From contig NZ_CP109009.1 of NCBI RefSeq assembly GCF_036226685.1, forward strand, positions 6,599,501-6,663,500: a stretch of DNA of 64,000 nt, read 5' to 3'. Made by a program: the position numbers and the translations under genes. How positions within the stretch are numbered: the first letter of the stretch is position 1; each line of letters starts with the position of its first letter. The stretch is from Streptomyces sp. NBC_00690. Its GTDB lineage: Bacteria > Actinomycetota > Actinomycetes > Streptomycetales > Streptomycetaceae. A model generated the notes under the pieces. That model did not search any database and was not told the origin of the DNA. It saw nothing but the letters and a program-made list of their open reading frames with translations. Below, piece by piece: positions 7,378 through 16,022 of the stretch.

Positions 7378-9120
7378 ATGTACGGCACAACCTGGCGAAC
7401 ATCGCCCCGCGAGTTCGGCGTCATCGTCGAACGACATGTGCGCATCCCGGTCGCGGACGGCGTCGAGTTGGAAGCGGACATCTACCGCCCCGACGCCGAG
7501 GGCACTTTCCCCGCCGTTCTGGGCATCCACGCCTACGACAGCGCGATGCAGTCCATCCCCTCCCGTCCGCAGGCCATGACCGGCCCGAATGCCTCGGCCG
7601 AGGCGGGAGATCCCTACTTCTACGCTCGCCGCGGCTATGTCCATGCGATCGTCAACGCCCGGGGTACGGGTGCGTCCGGTGGTTCGTACTCCCACTACGG
7701 TCCGCAGGACGTCGACGACGGTGTCGCGGTCATCGAGTGGCTGGCCCGGCAGGAGTGGTGCACCGGCGGTGTCGGAATGTTCGGCGTCTCCTACTTCTCC
7801 GTCGTGGCGAAGCAGATAGCCGCGCGCAACCCCCCGGCCCTCAAAGCGGTGTTCGCGCCCTTCGGTTACACCGACTTCTACCGGGACAAGTTCTACCACG
7901 GTGGAATTCTCGCCCGTACCTTCCTCACCTCATGGAGTCGGCACCTGGCCGGAGTGCGGGTGACCGGCTGGAGCAGGACCAACCTGGGCGAGGAGGAGTA
8001 CGAACGGCGACTGACCGAGCTGCGGCAGGACGCGGACATCACGGCGGTCCCCGTACTCGCCGCGGCTCTCGCCGAGCCGGAGTCCGGGCCCAACCCGCTG
8101 ATCGTCGACGTCCTGATGAACCCACTGGACGGCCCCTACTGGCACGAACGCAATCCCGACCTCGAAGCCATCGAGGTGCCGATCGTGCTGGGCGCCTGTT
8201 GGGGCATGTACGGACTGCACCTGCCCGGTGAGTTCCGTGCCTGGGACCGCGTCAGTGCACCGAAGAAGCTCATCGTGGGGCCGCCCATCTATCTGGACCG
8301 GCCGGTCTACCAGTACGCCGAGCAGTCCTTGCGCTGGTTCGACCACTGGCTCAAGGACAACGACACCGGCTATCTGGACGAACCCCCCGTCCAACTCTTC
8401 CTCCCCGGTGGCGACGGCTCCTGGCTGGACTCCGAAACCTGGCCGCTGCCCGAGACCCGCTGGCACTCGTTCTTCCTGCACGCCGACGGCCTGCTCTCCG
8501 AGCATGAATTCTGGCCGTACGAGGGAGCCACCAGCTACCAGGACAACCTCTTCAACGAACGCGGCGGCATCGCTTTCACCACACCGCCCCTCGTCGAGCG
8601 GACCGAAGTGGTCGGACCGGCCACCTTGACCCTCTACGCGGCCACCACCGACGACGAACTTCTCCTCTTCGTCAGCCTCTGGGTGGTCGACCCCGATGAC
8701 TCTCGTCGACCGCTGACCCGGGGCTGGCTGCGCGGCAGCCTCCGCGAGGTCGACGAAGCAGCCTCCACCCCCTGGCTGCGCGAACACACCTACACGGCGA
8801 GTAAACCCATCATCCCGGGCGAGGTGCACCGCTACGAAGTGACCCTCGCACCCACCGCGTACGCCTTCACCCCCGGCCAGCGCATCCAGGTACAGGTCAG
8901 TTCCTCCGATACCGAGGAGGAGGGCACCTTCCTGGACCTGATCGCACAAGGCCATCTGCTCCGCCAGGAACCCTCGTGGGTCAGTGTGCTCCATGACTCC
9001 GACCACCCCTCGGAGTTGGCCCTTCCCATCGTCAACGGCAACCGCATCGGCACCTATCTCTCCGGGGGCGTCCCAACGCCCTCTCCCGCCGGGAAAGCGT
9101 CCGGCCGGGACGGTTGGTGA
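7378..9120 (+). CDS. CocE/NonD-family (S15-type) hydrolase
   Basis: A 580-residue serine hydrolase. The N-terminal alpha/beta-hydrolase domain shows the oxyanion-region tyrosine in IHAYDSAM, the RGTGASGGSYSHYGPQD loop, and the nucleophile in MFGVSYFSV (Ser138). The C-terminal 200 residues form the jelly-roll domain of X-Pro dipeptidyl-peptidase and cocaine-esterase proteins (VVGPATLTLYAATTDDELLLFVSL). Members hydrolyse esters, amides or lactam-like bonds of small molecules. In this operon it could open an ester or lactone made by the LLM monooxygenase. There is no signal peptide. It starts 4 bases after the GlcG gene stop. Confidence 0.85.
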   Translation: MYGTTWRTSPREFGVIVERHVRIPVADGVELEADIYRPDAEGTFPAVLGIHAYDSAMQSIPSRPQAMTGPNASAEAGDPYFYARRGYVHAIVNARGTGASGGSYSHYGPQDVDDGVAVIEWLARQEWCTGGVGMFGVSYFSVVAKQIAARNPPALKAVFAPFGYTDFYRDKFYHGGILARTFLTSWSRHLAGVRVTGWSRTNLGEEEYERRLTELRQDADITAVPVLAAALAEPESGPNPLIVDVLMNPLDGPYWHERNPDLEAIEVPIVLGACWGMYGLHLPGEFRAWDRVSAPKKLIVGPPIYLDRPVYQYAEQSLRWFDHWLKDNDTGYLDEPPVQLFLPGGDGSWLDSETWPLPETRWHSFFLHADGLLSEHEFWPYEGATSYQDNLFNERGGIAFTTPPLVERTEVVGPATLTLYAATTDDELLLFVSLWVVDPDDSRRPLTRGWLRGSLREVDEAASTPWLREHTYTASKPIIPGEVHRYEVTLAPTAYAFTPGQRIQVQVSSSDTEEEGTFLDLIAQGHLLRQEPSWVSVLHDSDHPSELALPIVNGNRIGTYLSGGVPTPSPAGKASGRDGW

Positions 9121-9157
9121 CCGACGGTCCAGCAGTACCCACCCTCAAGGAGTAACC

Positions 9158-10255
9158 ATGATCACGCCGTGGCTCTTCGACATCTTCAACTACCCGTGGT
9201 CCACCGACGCCCGCAAGTTCGACACCGAGGGCTGTCAGGACCTGTACGACTGGCACTTCGACTCCTGGGTCCTCGCTGAGGAAGCCGGCTTCGAAGGCAT
9301 CTTCTTCAGCGAGCACCACTACACCCCTTACAGCGTTTCCCCCTCGCCGAACCTGCTCGTCGCCGCCCTCGCCAAGCGCACCAGCAGAATGCGGCTCGGT
9401 GTGATGGCCAACATCGTCCCGATGCACAACCCTCGCCGGCTGGCGGAGGAGTTCGCGATGCTGGACTACCTCACCAACGGTCGCCTCGAAGTCGGCCTCG
9501 GCAGAGGCATCGACGAACGGGAGTACGCCCGTGAGGGCATCCCGATGGAGGAGACCCGACCCCGCTTCGAAGAGGGCCTCAAACTCATCGAGAAGATGAC
9601 GGCCGACGCGGTCTTCACCCACTCCGGCAAGTACGCCGACTTCCAGCAGACCTCGATGTGGCCCCAGGCCCTGCCCGGCCGGTCCGCGCCGTGGATCACC
9701 GCGACCAGCCCGGCAACCGTCGCCTGGTGCGCCGAGAACGGCTACCGGATCTCCACCGCCTTCCAGCCCACCACCAAGCTGCGCCAGGCCCACGACACCT
9801 ACCGGGCCGCTGCGAAGAAGGCCGGAAACCCCTCCGGCTCCGACACGGTCATGGCACTGCGCAATGTCTTCGTCGCCGACACCGACGAGGAAGCACGCGC
9901 CATCGCCGAACCGGCGCTCAACCACATGTTCGGCCTGTTCAAGGAATCGGTCGTCTTCAGCGACCTGGACAACATCCCCGAGGGCTACTCCTCCGAGTTC
10001 TACGAGTCCTTCTTCCGCCCCTTCGCGGGATCGGGTCCTGTCGACTGGCAGACCCTCGTCGACCTCGGAATCTTCATCGTCGGCTCACCCTCCACCGTCC
10101 GTGAATCCCTGATCAAGCAGGCTCACGAACTCGGCACCTCGAACATCCTGATGTGGGGATCGTTCGGAACGCTCACCAAGGAGCAGACCCTCCACTCCTA
10201 CAACCTCCTCGGCCAGGAAGTCATCCCCGCCCTGCGCGACGAGACCGTGGCCTGA
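9158..10255 (+). CDS. LLM-class monooxygenase (luciferase-like)
   Basis: A 365-residue luciferase-like monooxygenase. EEAGFEGIFFSEHHYTPY carries the double-His active-site segment typical of bacterial luciferase-type enzymes. It is followed by MRLGVMANIVPMHNPRRLAE and NGRLEVGLGRGIDEREY. The length and these motifs resemble FMNH2-dependent type II Baeyer-Villiger and related monooxygenases that need a separate flavin reductase, here probably the one at 5471. Substrate is unknown. AAGGAG sits 7 bases before the ATG. It is the last gene of the GntR operon and is followed by a 363-base gene-free stretch with repeats. Confidence 0.85.
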   Translation: MITPWLFDIFNYPWSTDARKFDTEGCQDLYDWHFDSWVLAEEAGFEGIFFSEHHYTPYSVSPSPNLLVAALAKRTSRMRLGVMANIVPMHNPRRLAEEFAMLDYLTNGRLEVGLGRGIDEREYAREGIPMEETRPRFEEGLKLIEKMTADAVFTHSGKYADFQQTSMWPQALPGRSAPWITATSPATVAWCAENGYRISTAFQPTTKLRQAHDTYRAAAKKAGNPSGSDTVMALRNVFVADTDEEARAIAEPALNHMFGLFKESVVFSDLDNIPEGYSSEFYESFFRPFAGSGPVDWQTLVDLGIFIVGSPSTVRESLIKQAHELGTSNILMWGSFGTLTKEQTLHSYNLLGQEVIPALRDETVA

Positions 10256-10284
10256 CCACACAACGCAACACGCAACAACACGCT

Positions 10285-10324
10285 GCACAACAGCACAACA
10301 GCACAACAGCACAACAGCACAACG
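10285..10324 (+). repeat. Tandem 8-bp repeat, five copies
   Basis: Five consecutive copies of GCACAACA (the last ends in G) lie just after the LLM gene. They are part of a longer AC/AA-rich, G-poor tract from about 10256 to 10332. The rest of the gene-free interval 10256-10618 has one hairpin and no recognisable gene. Confidence 0.8.
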
Positions 10325-10555
10325 ACCCCAACGCGCCCTGAGGCCCACGGCCTCACTCGCGTGAGAAGTCCAGTCCCGAGTGTTCGCCCCCGCGCACCAC
10401 AGACTCCGCGGGGAGCACATCGAGCGCGCCTCAGCGGCTCGCCCAACGGCGCTCTTGGCCGTGGCCGACCACTCGGCATCGCAACCGATCACGTCATCGG
10501 ACGGACCATCGGACTTCCCGTTTCCTCGCCCCAGCCCGCGCAGCCATCCAGCTGA

Positions 10556-10583
10556 CCGCGCAGCCCGCTGCCTTGCTGCGCGG
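10556..10583 (+). terminator. GC-rich hairpin upstream of FAH gene
   Basis: CCGCGCAG (10556-10563) pairs perfectly with CTGCGCGG (10576-10583) across a 12-base loop. It lies 36 bases before the FAH start, so it could be the terminator of the preceding operon or part of the leader of the next. No T-run follows. Confidence 0.4.
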
Positions 10584-10618
10584 GCCGGGGCCCGTACTCC
10601 CTCTTTGAGGAGCCACTC

Positions 10619-11461
10619 ATGCGCATCGCCAACCTCTCCGGTCGGCTCGTCCTGATCGCCTACGGCCGGGCGGTCGACGTCGAGAAGGCCAGCGACGGCC
10701 TCTTCCCCTCCGAGCCGCAAGCCATCTACGAACGGTGGGAGGACTTCCGCGCGTGGGCCGCCACCGCGGATCTGCCCCCTGGCGAACCTTTCCAGCCCAC
10801 CGACCTCGGCTCGCCGGCGCCCGCCCCCCGGCAGACCCTGGCCATCGGTCTGAACTACCGCAGCCACGCCGCCGAGGCAGGCTTCGCCGCGCCGGAGGGC
10901 CTGCCGCCGGTCTTCACCAAGTACGCCACCAGCATCACCGGCCCGGTCACCACGGTCGCCCTCCCACCCGGAGGCCACACCGACTGGGAGGTCGAACTCG
11001 TCGTCGTCATCGGCTCCCGCGCCGAAGACGTCTCACCGGCAGCGGCCTGGGGCCATGTCGCGGGACTGACGGTCGGCCAGGACATCTCCGAACGCATCAC
11101 CCAGATGACCGGCCAGGTGCCGCAGTTCAGCCTCGGCAAGTCCTACCCCGGCTTCGGCCCCGTCGGACCCTGGCTCGTCACCCCCGACGAGTTCGACGAC
11201 CCCGACGACCTCCAACTGCGCTGCACGATCAACGGTGAAGAAGTCCAGCACGGATACACCCGCGACATGCTCCTGTCCGTGTCCGACCTGATCGCCACCC
11301 TCTCCGCGATCCTGCCCCTGGAACCCGGCGACATCATCTTCACCGGCACACCCGCGGGCGTCGGCCTCGGCCGCAACCCCCAGCGCTGGCTCGCCCCAGG
11401 AGACGAACTCGTCAGCACCATCGACGGCATCGGTGAACTCCGCCAGACCTTCACCAGCTAG
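10619..11461 (+). CDS. Fumarylacetoacetate hydrolase (FAH) family protein 1
   Basis: A 280-residue FAH-fold enzyme. The core is LAIGLNYRSHAAE, PPVFTKYATSITGP, DWEVELVVVIGS (acidic metal ligands), GLTVGQDISER and the C-terminal GDIIFTGTPAGVG. The family includes hydrolases, isomerases and decarboxylases acting on ring-cleavage products of aromatic pathways. It lies 42 bases before an extradiol-type dioxygenase, so it probably acts on that enzyme's product. GAGGAG precedes the ATG. It shares the family with the protein at 16023 but the two are clearly divergent in sequence, suggesting different substrates. Confidence 0.88.
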   Translation: MRIANLSGRLVLIAYGRAVDVEKASDGLFPSEPQAIYERWEDFRAWAATADLPPGEPFQPTDLGSPAPAPRQTLAIGLNYRSHAAEAGFAAPEGLPPVFTKYATSITGPVTTVALPPGGHTDWEVELVVVIGSRAEDVSPAAAWGHVAGLTVGQDISERITQMTGQVPQFSLGKSYPGFGPVGPWLVTPDEFDDPDDLQLRCTINGEEVQHGYTRDMLLSVSDLIATLSAILPLEPGDIIFTGTPAGVGLGRNPQRWLAPGDELVSTIDGIGELRQTFTS

Positions 11462-11503
11462 CCCTCTTCGCCTCCCTCACAACGCACTGCCCAGGAGCTC
11501 CCT

Positions 11504-12430
11504 ATGGCACTGCACCGCCTGACCTCCGTCACCATGGGGGTCCCCAACGTCGCCGATACTGCCGCCTACTACACCGAGTTCGGCCTCACCCCCGACACCG
11601 ACGGTTGGTTCACCACCCGCGACGCCGGCCGCCAGCTCCGCATCGTGCCCGCCGTGACCCGCCGTCTCGTCGAGATCCGCATCGGAGCCGACACCCCCGA
11701 CGACCTCGCCGTCGCCGCCGCACGGCTGCGGCGCATGGACATCGCCTGTCAGCTCTCCACCAGCACCCTGATCGCGTACGACAACGCCACCGGCGTACGA
11801 GCCGTGCTGGAAGTGACACCACGCCTGCACCAGGCACCCGTACCGCCCACCCCGTACAACGGCCCAGGCCGCACCGAACGCACCGGGGCCCGCGCCCCCG
11901 GACTCGTACACACCGACAGGGTCCGGCCCCGCAAACTCGGCCACGCTGTCATCGGCACCACCGACCTCGAAACCACCACCAACTTCTTCCATGACGGTCT
12001 CGGCTTCAAAGCCTCCGACTACATCAAGGGCCACGGCGCCTTCCTCCGGTGCTCCTCCGACCACCACAACATCCTGGTCCTCGCCGCCCCGGTCAGCTAT
12101 CTCCACCACACCTCCTGGCAGGTCGACGACATCGACGACATCGGGCGGGGCGCGGCCACCATGCTCGAAGGCCACCCCGAGCGGCATATCTGGGGTCTGG
12201 GACGGCATCACGCGGGCTCCAACTTCTTCTGGTACCTCAAGGACCCGGCGGGCAACTTCAGCGAGTACTACTCGGACATGGACTCCATCGTCGAGGACGA
12301 GCTGTGGACCCCCGAAGTCCTCGAAGGCGCCAAAGGGCTCTTCAACTGGGGGCCCCCACCCCCACCCTCCTTCCTCGCACCCGACGACCTTGCCGCCCTC
12401 ATGACCGGCGCCCACAGCCCGAGCAACTGA
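11504..12430 (+). CDS. Two-domain extradiol ring-cleavage dioxygenase (VOC)
   Basis: A 308-residue type I extradiol dioxygenase. The N-terminal VOC module (1-125) is catalytically empty. The C-terminal one carries the predicted Fe(II) ligands His147 (KLGHAVIG), His201 or His202 (SYLHHTSWQV) and Glu254 (NFSEYYSD). The adjacent GRHHAGSNFFWYLKDP matches the signature of 2,3-dihydroxybiphenyl/homoprotocatechuate dioxygenases. It should cleave a catechol-type ring in the meta position using O2. AGGAG precedes the ATG. It is paired with the FAH gene immediately upstream, and the two look like one operon. Confidence 0.88.
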   Translation: MALHRLTSVTMGVPNVADTAAYYTEFGLTPDTDGWFTTRDAGRQLRIVPAVTRRLVEIRIGADTPDDLAVAAARLRRMDIACQLSTSTLIAYDNATGVRAVLEVTPRLHQAPVPPTPYNGPGRTERTGARAPGLVHTDRVRPRKLGHAVIGTTDLETTTNFFHDGLGFKASDYIKGHGAFLRCSSDHHNILVLAAPVSYLHHTSWQVDDIDDIGRGAATMLEGHPERHIWGLGRHHAGSNFFWYLKDPAGNFSEYYSDMDSIVEDELWTPEVLEGAKGLFNWGPPPPPSFLAPDDLAALMTGAHSPSN

Positions 12431-12485
12431 GGGAACCGCGCGCACCCGCCGCATCGACAGCTCCAAGCGACATGGCCTTGGGGCG

Positions 12486-12510
12486 ATTAATTGTGCGAAC
12501 AGGTAAATAT
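12486..12510 (+). promoter_or_regulatory. Candidate MarR operator, copy 3
   Basis: It ends in CAGGTAAATAT (12500-12510), identical to the cores at 320-330 and 448-458. The full 25 bases match each of the marR-linked copies at 19 of 25 positions. It lies in the 454-base gap 12431-12884 between the extradiol dioxygenase and the SDR gene. A weak GC hairpin followed by TTTTT (about 12560-12588) lies just downstream; no gene is convincing in the gap. It suggests that MarR also controls the SDR operon. Confidence 0.5.
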
Positions 12511-12884
12511 GGGGATCGTCACCGCCGAATACCGGCATGTCTGCCCGGAACTCATGATGCGCGGGCCTCAAGGGGCCGCCCTTTTTCTTGATCGTCCAAC
12601 GGCTGGCCGCCGTATCCGCAGGAAGAGAGCGATATCGCCATCGCTTGCCCGTAGTCACCGCCCGGTCCTGCGCGGTCACCTTCCGGCGCTGCCTGAACAT
12701 CAAGGGAATTTTCCAGTTCGGACAGGGATTATGGTCGATATGGAACGAGGCGGAGGCGTATGGGCGGTGTGGCGGCCACGGAGTGTCACTCGGGCCCGCG
12801 CGGCCCGGCGCCGGCCGGATGGAACGCGGTAGGCGCTGATCCCCTCCCTCATCGATCTTCCACAGAACACAGGAGCACAGAACC

Positions 12885-13646
12885 ATGGACATCAAGAACC
12901 GAGTGGTCATCGTGACCGGCGGGGGCAGCGGAATCGGTGCGGAGACCTCGCGGCTGCTCGCCGAGCGGGGCGCGAAGATCGTCGTCACGGACATCAGCGA
13001 GACGGGTGAGGAGATCACCAAGAGCATCCGCCAGGCGGGTGGAGAAGCCACCTTCATCCGGGCGGACATCAGTGTGGCCGAAGAGGCCGAGGCCCTGGTG
13101 GCCAAGACTCTTGAGCACTACGGCAGGCTTGACGGCGCTTTCAACAACGCCGGTGTCGAGCAGGCCGCCACCCCCCTCCACGAGCTCACCCCCGCGCAGT
13201 GGGACCGGGCCATCCGCGTCGATCTGACCGGGGTCTTCTACTCCCTGAAGTACCAGATCGCTGCCATGCTGGAGTCCGGTACCCGCGGCTCGATCGTCAA
13301 CACCGCCTCCTCGCTCGGCCAGGTCGCCATACCCAACGCCAGCGAGTACGTCGCCGCCAAGCACGGTGTCATCGGCCTCACCCGAGCCGCCGCAGCGGAC
13401 TACGGCCAGCACGGCATCCGTATCAACGCCGTACTGCCCGGCATTGTGCAGACTCCCCTGATCGCCCGGCTCTCCGAAGACCCCACGTTCTCCGGAATGT
13501 TCGACGCCCTGCGCCAGCGGCACCTACTCGGCCGATTCGCCAAGGCCAACGAGATCGGCGAAGCCGTCCACTGGCTCCTGTCCGACAGTTCGGAGTTCGT
13601 CACCGGCGCGGCCATACCCGTCGACGGTGGGTACCTCGCCGTCTGA
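12885..13646 (+). CDS. Short-chain dehydrogenase/reductase
   Basis: A 253-residue classical SDR. The nucleotide site is TGGGSGIG (11-18), with Asp36 suggesting NAD(H) preference. NNAG is at 87-90, and catalytic Ser142/143, Tyr155 and Lys159 (SEYVAAK) are present. The C-terminal GAAIPVDGGY is the usual SDR tail. It oxidises or reduces an alcohol/ketone, and its place in the cluster suggests a cyclic alcohol or side-chain carbonyl of the degraded compound. AGGAG lies upstream of the ATG. It starts a probable two-gene unit with the alpha/beta hydrolase, 217 bases downstream. Confidence 0.92.
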   Translation: MDIKNRVVIVTGGGSGIGAETSRLLAERGAKIVVTDISETGEEITKSIRQAGGEATFIRADISVAEEAEALVAKTLEHYGRLDGAFNNAGVEQAATPLHELTPAQWDRAIRVDLTGVFYSLKYQIAAMLESGTRGSIVNTASSLGQVAIPNASEYVAAKHGVIGLTRAAAADYGQHGIRINAVLPGIVQTPLIARLSEDPTFSGMFDALRQRHLLGRFAKANEIGEAVHWLLSDSSEFVTGAAIPVDGGYLAV

Positions 13647-13863
13647 CCACCGGTACGGGCCGTCCATCCGTAGGCACCTCACCTCACTGCACCGGAACAC
13701 GGCCGAGTCGGACGGCCCACCAGCAGCTTCGACGCAACAGGGGGGCCAACTCCGGCCTGCGTGGGTTCAGGTCGCCACGCACGGCCCCTTCCGCCCTGCG
13801 GGCGACCTGTTCACAACACCGCTCGGCGCAACTGGCGAATCTCAGCTTCGGAAAGGTTGTCAC

Positions 13864-14778
13864 ATGGTAAGCAAAAGCGCGCAGGCCCTCTTGGACCTCG
13901 CAGTCGACGCAGCGCCGCTGGACACGCAGTCGGTGGAGCAGAACCGTGCCGGCGCAGCTCAGATAGTAGGGCTGACCGGGGAAGCGACACCCGTCCACGA
14001 GGTGTTCGACACCCACGTGGCCGGCGTGCCCGTGCGCGTCTACCGGCCGACGGAGAATCCCAGCTCTCCCGTGGTCGCCTTCTTCCACGGAGGCGGCTGG
14101 GTGGTCGGTGATCTGGACCTCGCCGACACCACGGCCCGCGATCTGGCCGTGTTCTCCCAGGCGGTTGTGGTCTCGGTCGACTACCGGCTCGCCCCGGAAC
14201 ATCCGTTCCCGGCCGCTTTCGATGACGCAGTCGGCGTGACGCGCGCGCTGCTCGATGGGACTTCCGGCCTCGACATCGATCCGGAGCGGGTGGCTGTCGC
14301 GGGTGACAGCGCAGGCGGGAATCTGGCCGCCGTCACCGCACTCGCCCTGCGGCAGCACCCCCGGGCACTGCGTCACCAGGCCCTCATCTACCCCGTCACG
14401 CAAGCTTCCGTCGGTGCCACCGAGAGTTACCGGAAGTACGGAGAAGGTTTCCTCCTGCAAGCACGGGACATGCAATGGTCCTTCGACCAGTACGCCCCCG
14501 GCGCGGATCCCACCGACCCCCGGCTGGCACCACTGGCAGTACCGGATCTCCGTGGCGCCCCGGCCACCACCATGATCCTCGCCGAGTACGACCCCCTGCA
14601 CGACGAGGGAGCCGACTACGCCCAACGGCTGCGCGAGGCCGGAGTCCCCGTTGACGTTCACGAGTTTCCCGGTCAGATCCACATCTTTGTCTACTACGCG
14701 GGCCTGATCCCCGAAGCCGTCGAGGCCCGCCGGAAGGTCGGACAGGCCCTCGGCGCCGCACTGGGCACCCTCGCGTGA
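13864..14778 (+). CDS. Alpha/beta hydrolase, hormone-sensitive lipase family
   Basis: A 304-residue esterase. The oxyanion motif HGGGW is at 75-79, the nucleophile lies in GDSAGGN (Ser149), the acid in LAEYDPLHDEG, and the catalytic His in PGQIHIFVYYAG. These are the landmarks of the HSL-type (alpha/beta hydrolase fold-3) esterases. It cleaves small carboxyl esters. The start ATG at 13864 is supported by GGAAAGG, while the frame stays open far upstream without family similarity. It converges with the LysR gene across 224 bases with no clear feature. Confidence 0.9.
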   Translation: MVSKSAQALLDLAVDAAPLDTQSVEQNRAGAAQIVGLTGEATPVHEVFDTHVAGVPVRVYRPTENPSSPVVAFFHGGGWVVGDLDLADTTARDLAVFSQAVVVSVDYRLAPEHPFPAAFDDAVGVTRALLDGTSGLDIDPERVAVAGDSAGGNLAAVTALALRQHPRALRHQALIYPVTQASVGATESYRKYGEGFLLQARDMQWSFDQYAPGADPTDPRLAPLAVPDLRGAPATTMILAEYDPLHDEGADYAQRLREAGVPVDVHEFPGQIHIFVYYAGLIPEAVEARRKVGQALGAALGTLA

Positions 14779-15002
14779 CCACTGGCCCGTCAGCCGTCGC
14801 CCCGTAGACCTCCACCGGACCGGACCCTTGGGGTCAGTGCCCACCGGTTCTCTCAGGCTGGGAAGGTCGCGAGGGGACGCGTTCCGAAAGGGGCGGTGGA
14901 GCGGGCGGGCGCTGACGTCGTGTGGTGCGTCAGTCGGATGTGTACCTCTTCCGTGGCCACGGCGGGGGAGCGGATGGCGGCCGGTAGGTGGGACAGTCGC
15001 GG

Positions 15003-15941
15003 TCAGGCCCGGTCGCGGTCAGGTAGCCACCAGTCCTCGGCCGGGGCTGTCAGCCAGTCGTTCTCGGTCGCGATCTGGTGGATGGTGGCGAGGGCGTGCC
15101 TGAGTGTGGCCGTGGCGCGTTCCGAGCGCCAGATCACCGAATAGGGGAACAGGGGGATGGGCGCCACCACCGGTCTGACCACGAGCGAGTCGGGTACGAG
15201 TGCCTCCAGCGGCCCGAACGTGGGTGCTTGGTAGTTCAGAACAGCGGTGTTGGCCGCCTGCCTGCCGTGGCCGTGCAGCCGCCAACCGATCTCCAGGCCG
15301 AAGCTCGCGGCCAACTCCTCGTTCCAGTCCCGCCACTCCGCGGCCTCCACCGGCGTGTGCAGGAGGAGCGGGTAGGCGGCCAGTGCCTCCATGGCCACCT
15401 TCGGATGCGCGGCGAGCGGATGGCCGGCAGGCAGGACGACTCCCAGGGGTGCCCAGCGCACCAGTTGGTGGCTCAGCGTGGCAGGCAGCGGCTCGGCCGT
15501 CCCGTGGACCCGGCCGAACGCCAGGTCCACCTGACCTCCGGTGACCGCTGAAACGGTGGCCGAGAGCCCCTGGCCCTGGACGAACTCCAGTGTCACGTCG
15601 GGCATGCGCGGACGCATCTCCTGGACGAGGGTCCCGGTGGTGAGGCCCTCCGTGATCACGTCCAGCCGGAGGAAGGCGGAATTCCGCTGTATTTCAGCCA
15701 CGAGGTCGTCAGCCTGGGCGAGCAGCTCCCGACCCCGGCGCACGAAGAGTTCTCCCTTGGCAGTGAGGGCGACATGACGCTTGTCGCGGACGAACAGTGT
15801 GACGCCCAGCCGGGTCTCCAGACTGTTGATCTGTGCGGAGAGTGTTTGTTGGGCAATGTGGAGTCGGTCGGCGGCACGGGCGAAGTGCAGCTCTTCGGCG
15901 AGGACGACGGCGTAGCGCACCAGTCGTAGGTCCAGGTTCAC
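15003..15941 (-). CDS. LysR-family transcriptional regulator
   Basis: A 312-residue LysR regulator. The N-terminal helix-turn-helix is seen as LVRYAVVLAEELHFARAADRLHIAQQTLSAQINSLE and LGVTLFVRDKRHVALT. A periplasmic-binding-protein-like effector domain follows (about 90-300). Such proteins usually activate a divergent catabolic operon in response to a pathway intermediate. The start is GTG at 15941, with no Shine-Dalgarno visible, so it may be leaderless. A 21-bp dyad sits 7 bases upstream. The divergent gene is the second FAH hydrolase, heading the operon that ends with hydroxyquinol dioxygenase. Confidence 0.9.
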   Translation of the reverse strand: MNLDLRLVRYAVVLAEELHFARAADRLHIAQQTLSAQINSLETRLGVTLFVRDKRHVALTAKGELFVRRGRELLAQADDLVAEIQRNSAFLRLDVITEGLTTGTLVQEMRPRMPDVTLEFVQGQGLSATVSAVTGGQVDLAFGRVHGTAEPLPATLSHQLVRWAPLGVVLPAGHPLAAHPKVAMEALAAYPLLLHTPVEAAEWRDWNEELAASFGLEIGWRLHGHGRQAANTAVLNYQAPTFGPLEALVPDSLVVRPVVAPIPLFPYSVIWRSERATATLRHALATIHQIATENDWLTAPAEDWWLPDRDRA

Positions 15942-15947
15942 AGGGTG

Positions 15948-15968
15948 TTAACAGTAAATGGCTGTTAA
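15948..15968. promoter_or_regulatory. Candidate LysR operator dyad
   Basis: TTAACAG (15948-15954) and CTGTTAA (15962-15968) form a perfect 7-bp inverted repeat with a 7-base spacer. They contain a T-N11-A type LysR box and lie in the 81-base divergent promoter between lysR (start 15941) and the FAH gene (start 16023). Confidence 0.65.
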
Positions 15969-16022
15969 TCGTCGTTCAAGAGTGTTGGACCGGGTTTCGG
16001 CGTCAGCAGTCAAATAGGCCCC

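Noticed and set aside
10285..10324. Possible CRISPR array
   Set aside because: The repeats are only 8 bases and contiguous, with no spacers; the CGCCAA tract at 24985 is rejected for the same reason.
12491..12832. Plus-strand frame in the gap before the SDR gene
   Set aside because: Arg-rich sequence without a family pattern; it also covers the candidate MarR site, which fits a promoter region better.
11477..13105. Long antisense open frame (542 codons) over the extradiol dioxygenase and SDR genes
   Set aside because: It is opposite two well supported genes, lacks family motifs, and long antisense frames are expected in DNA with this GC3 bias.
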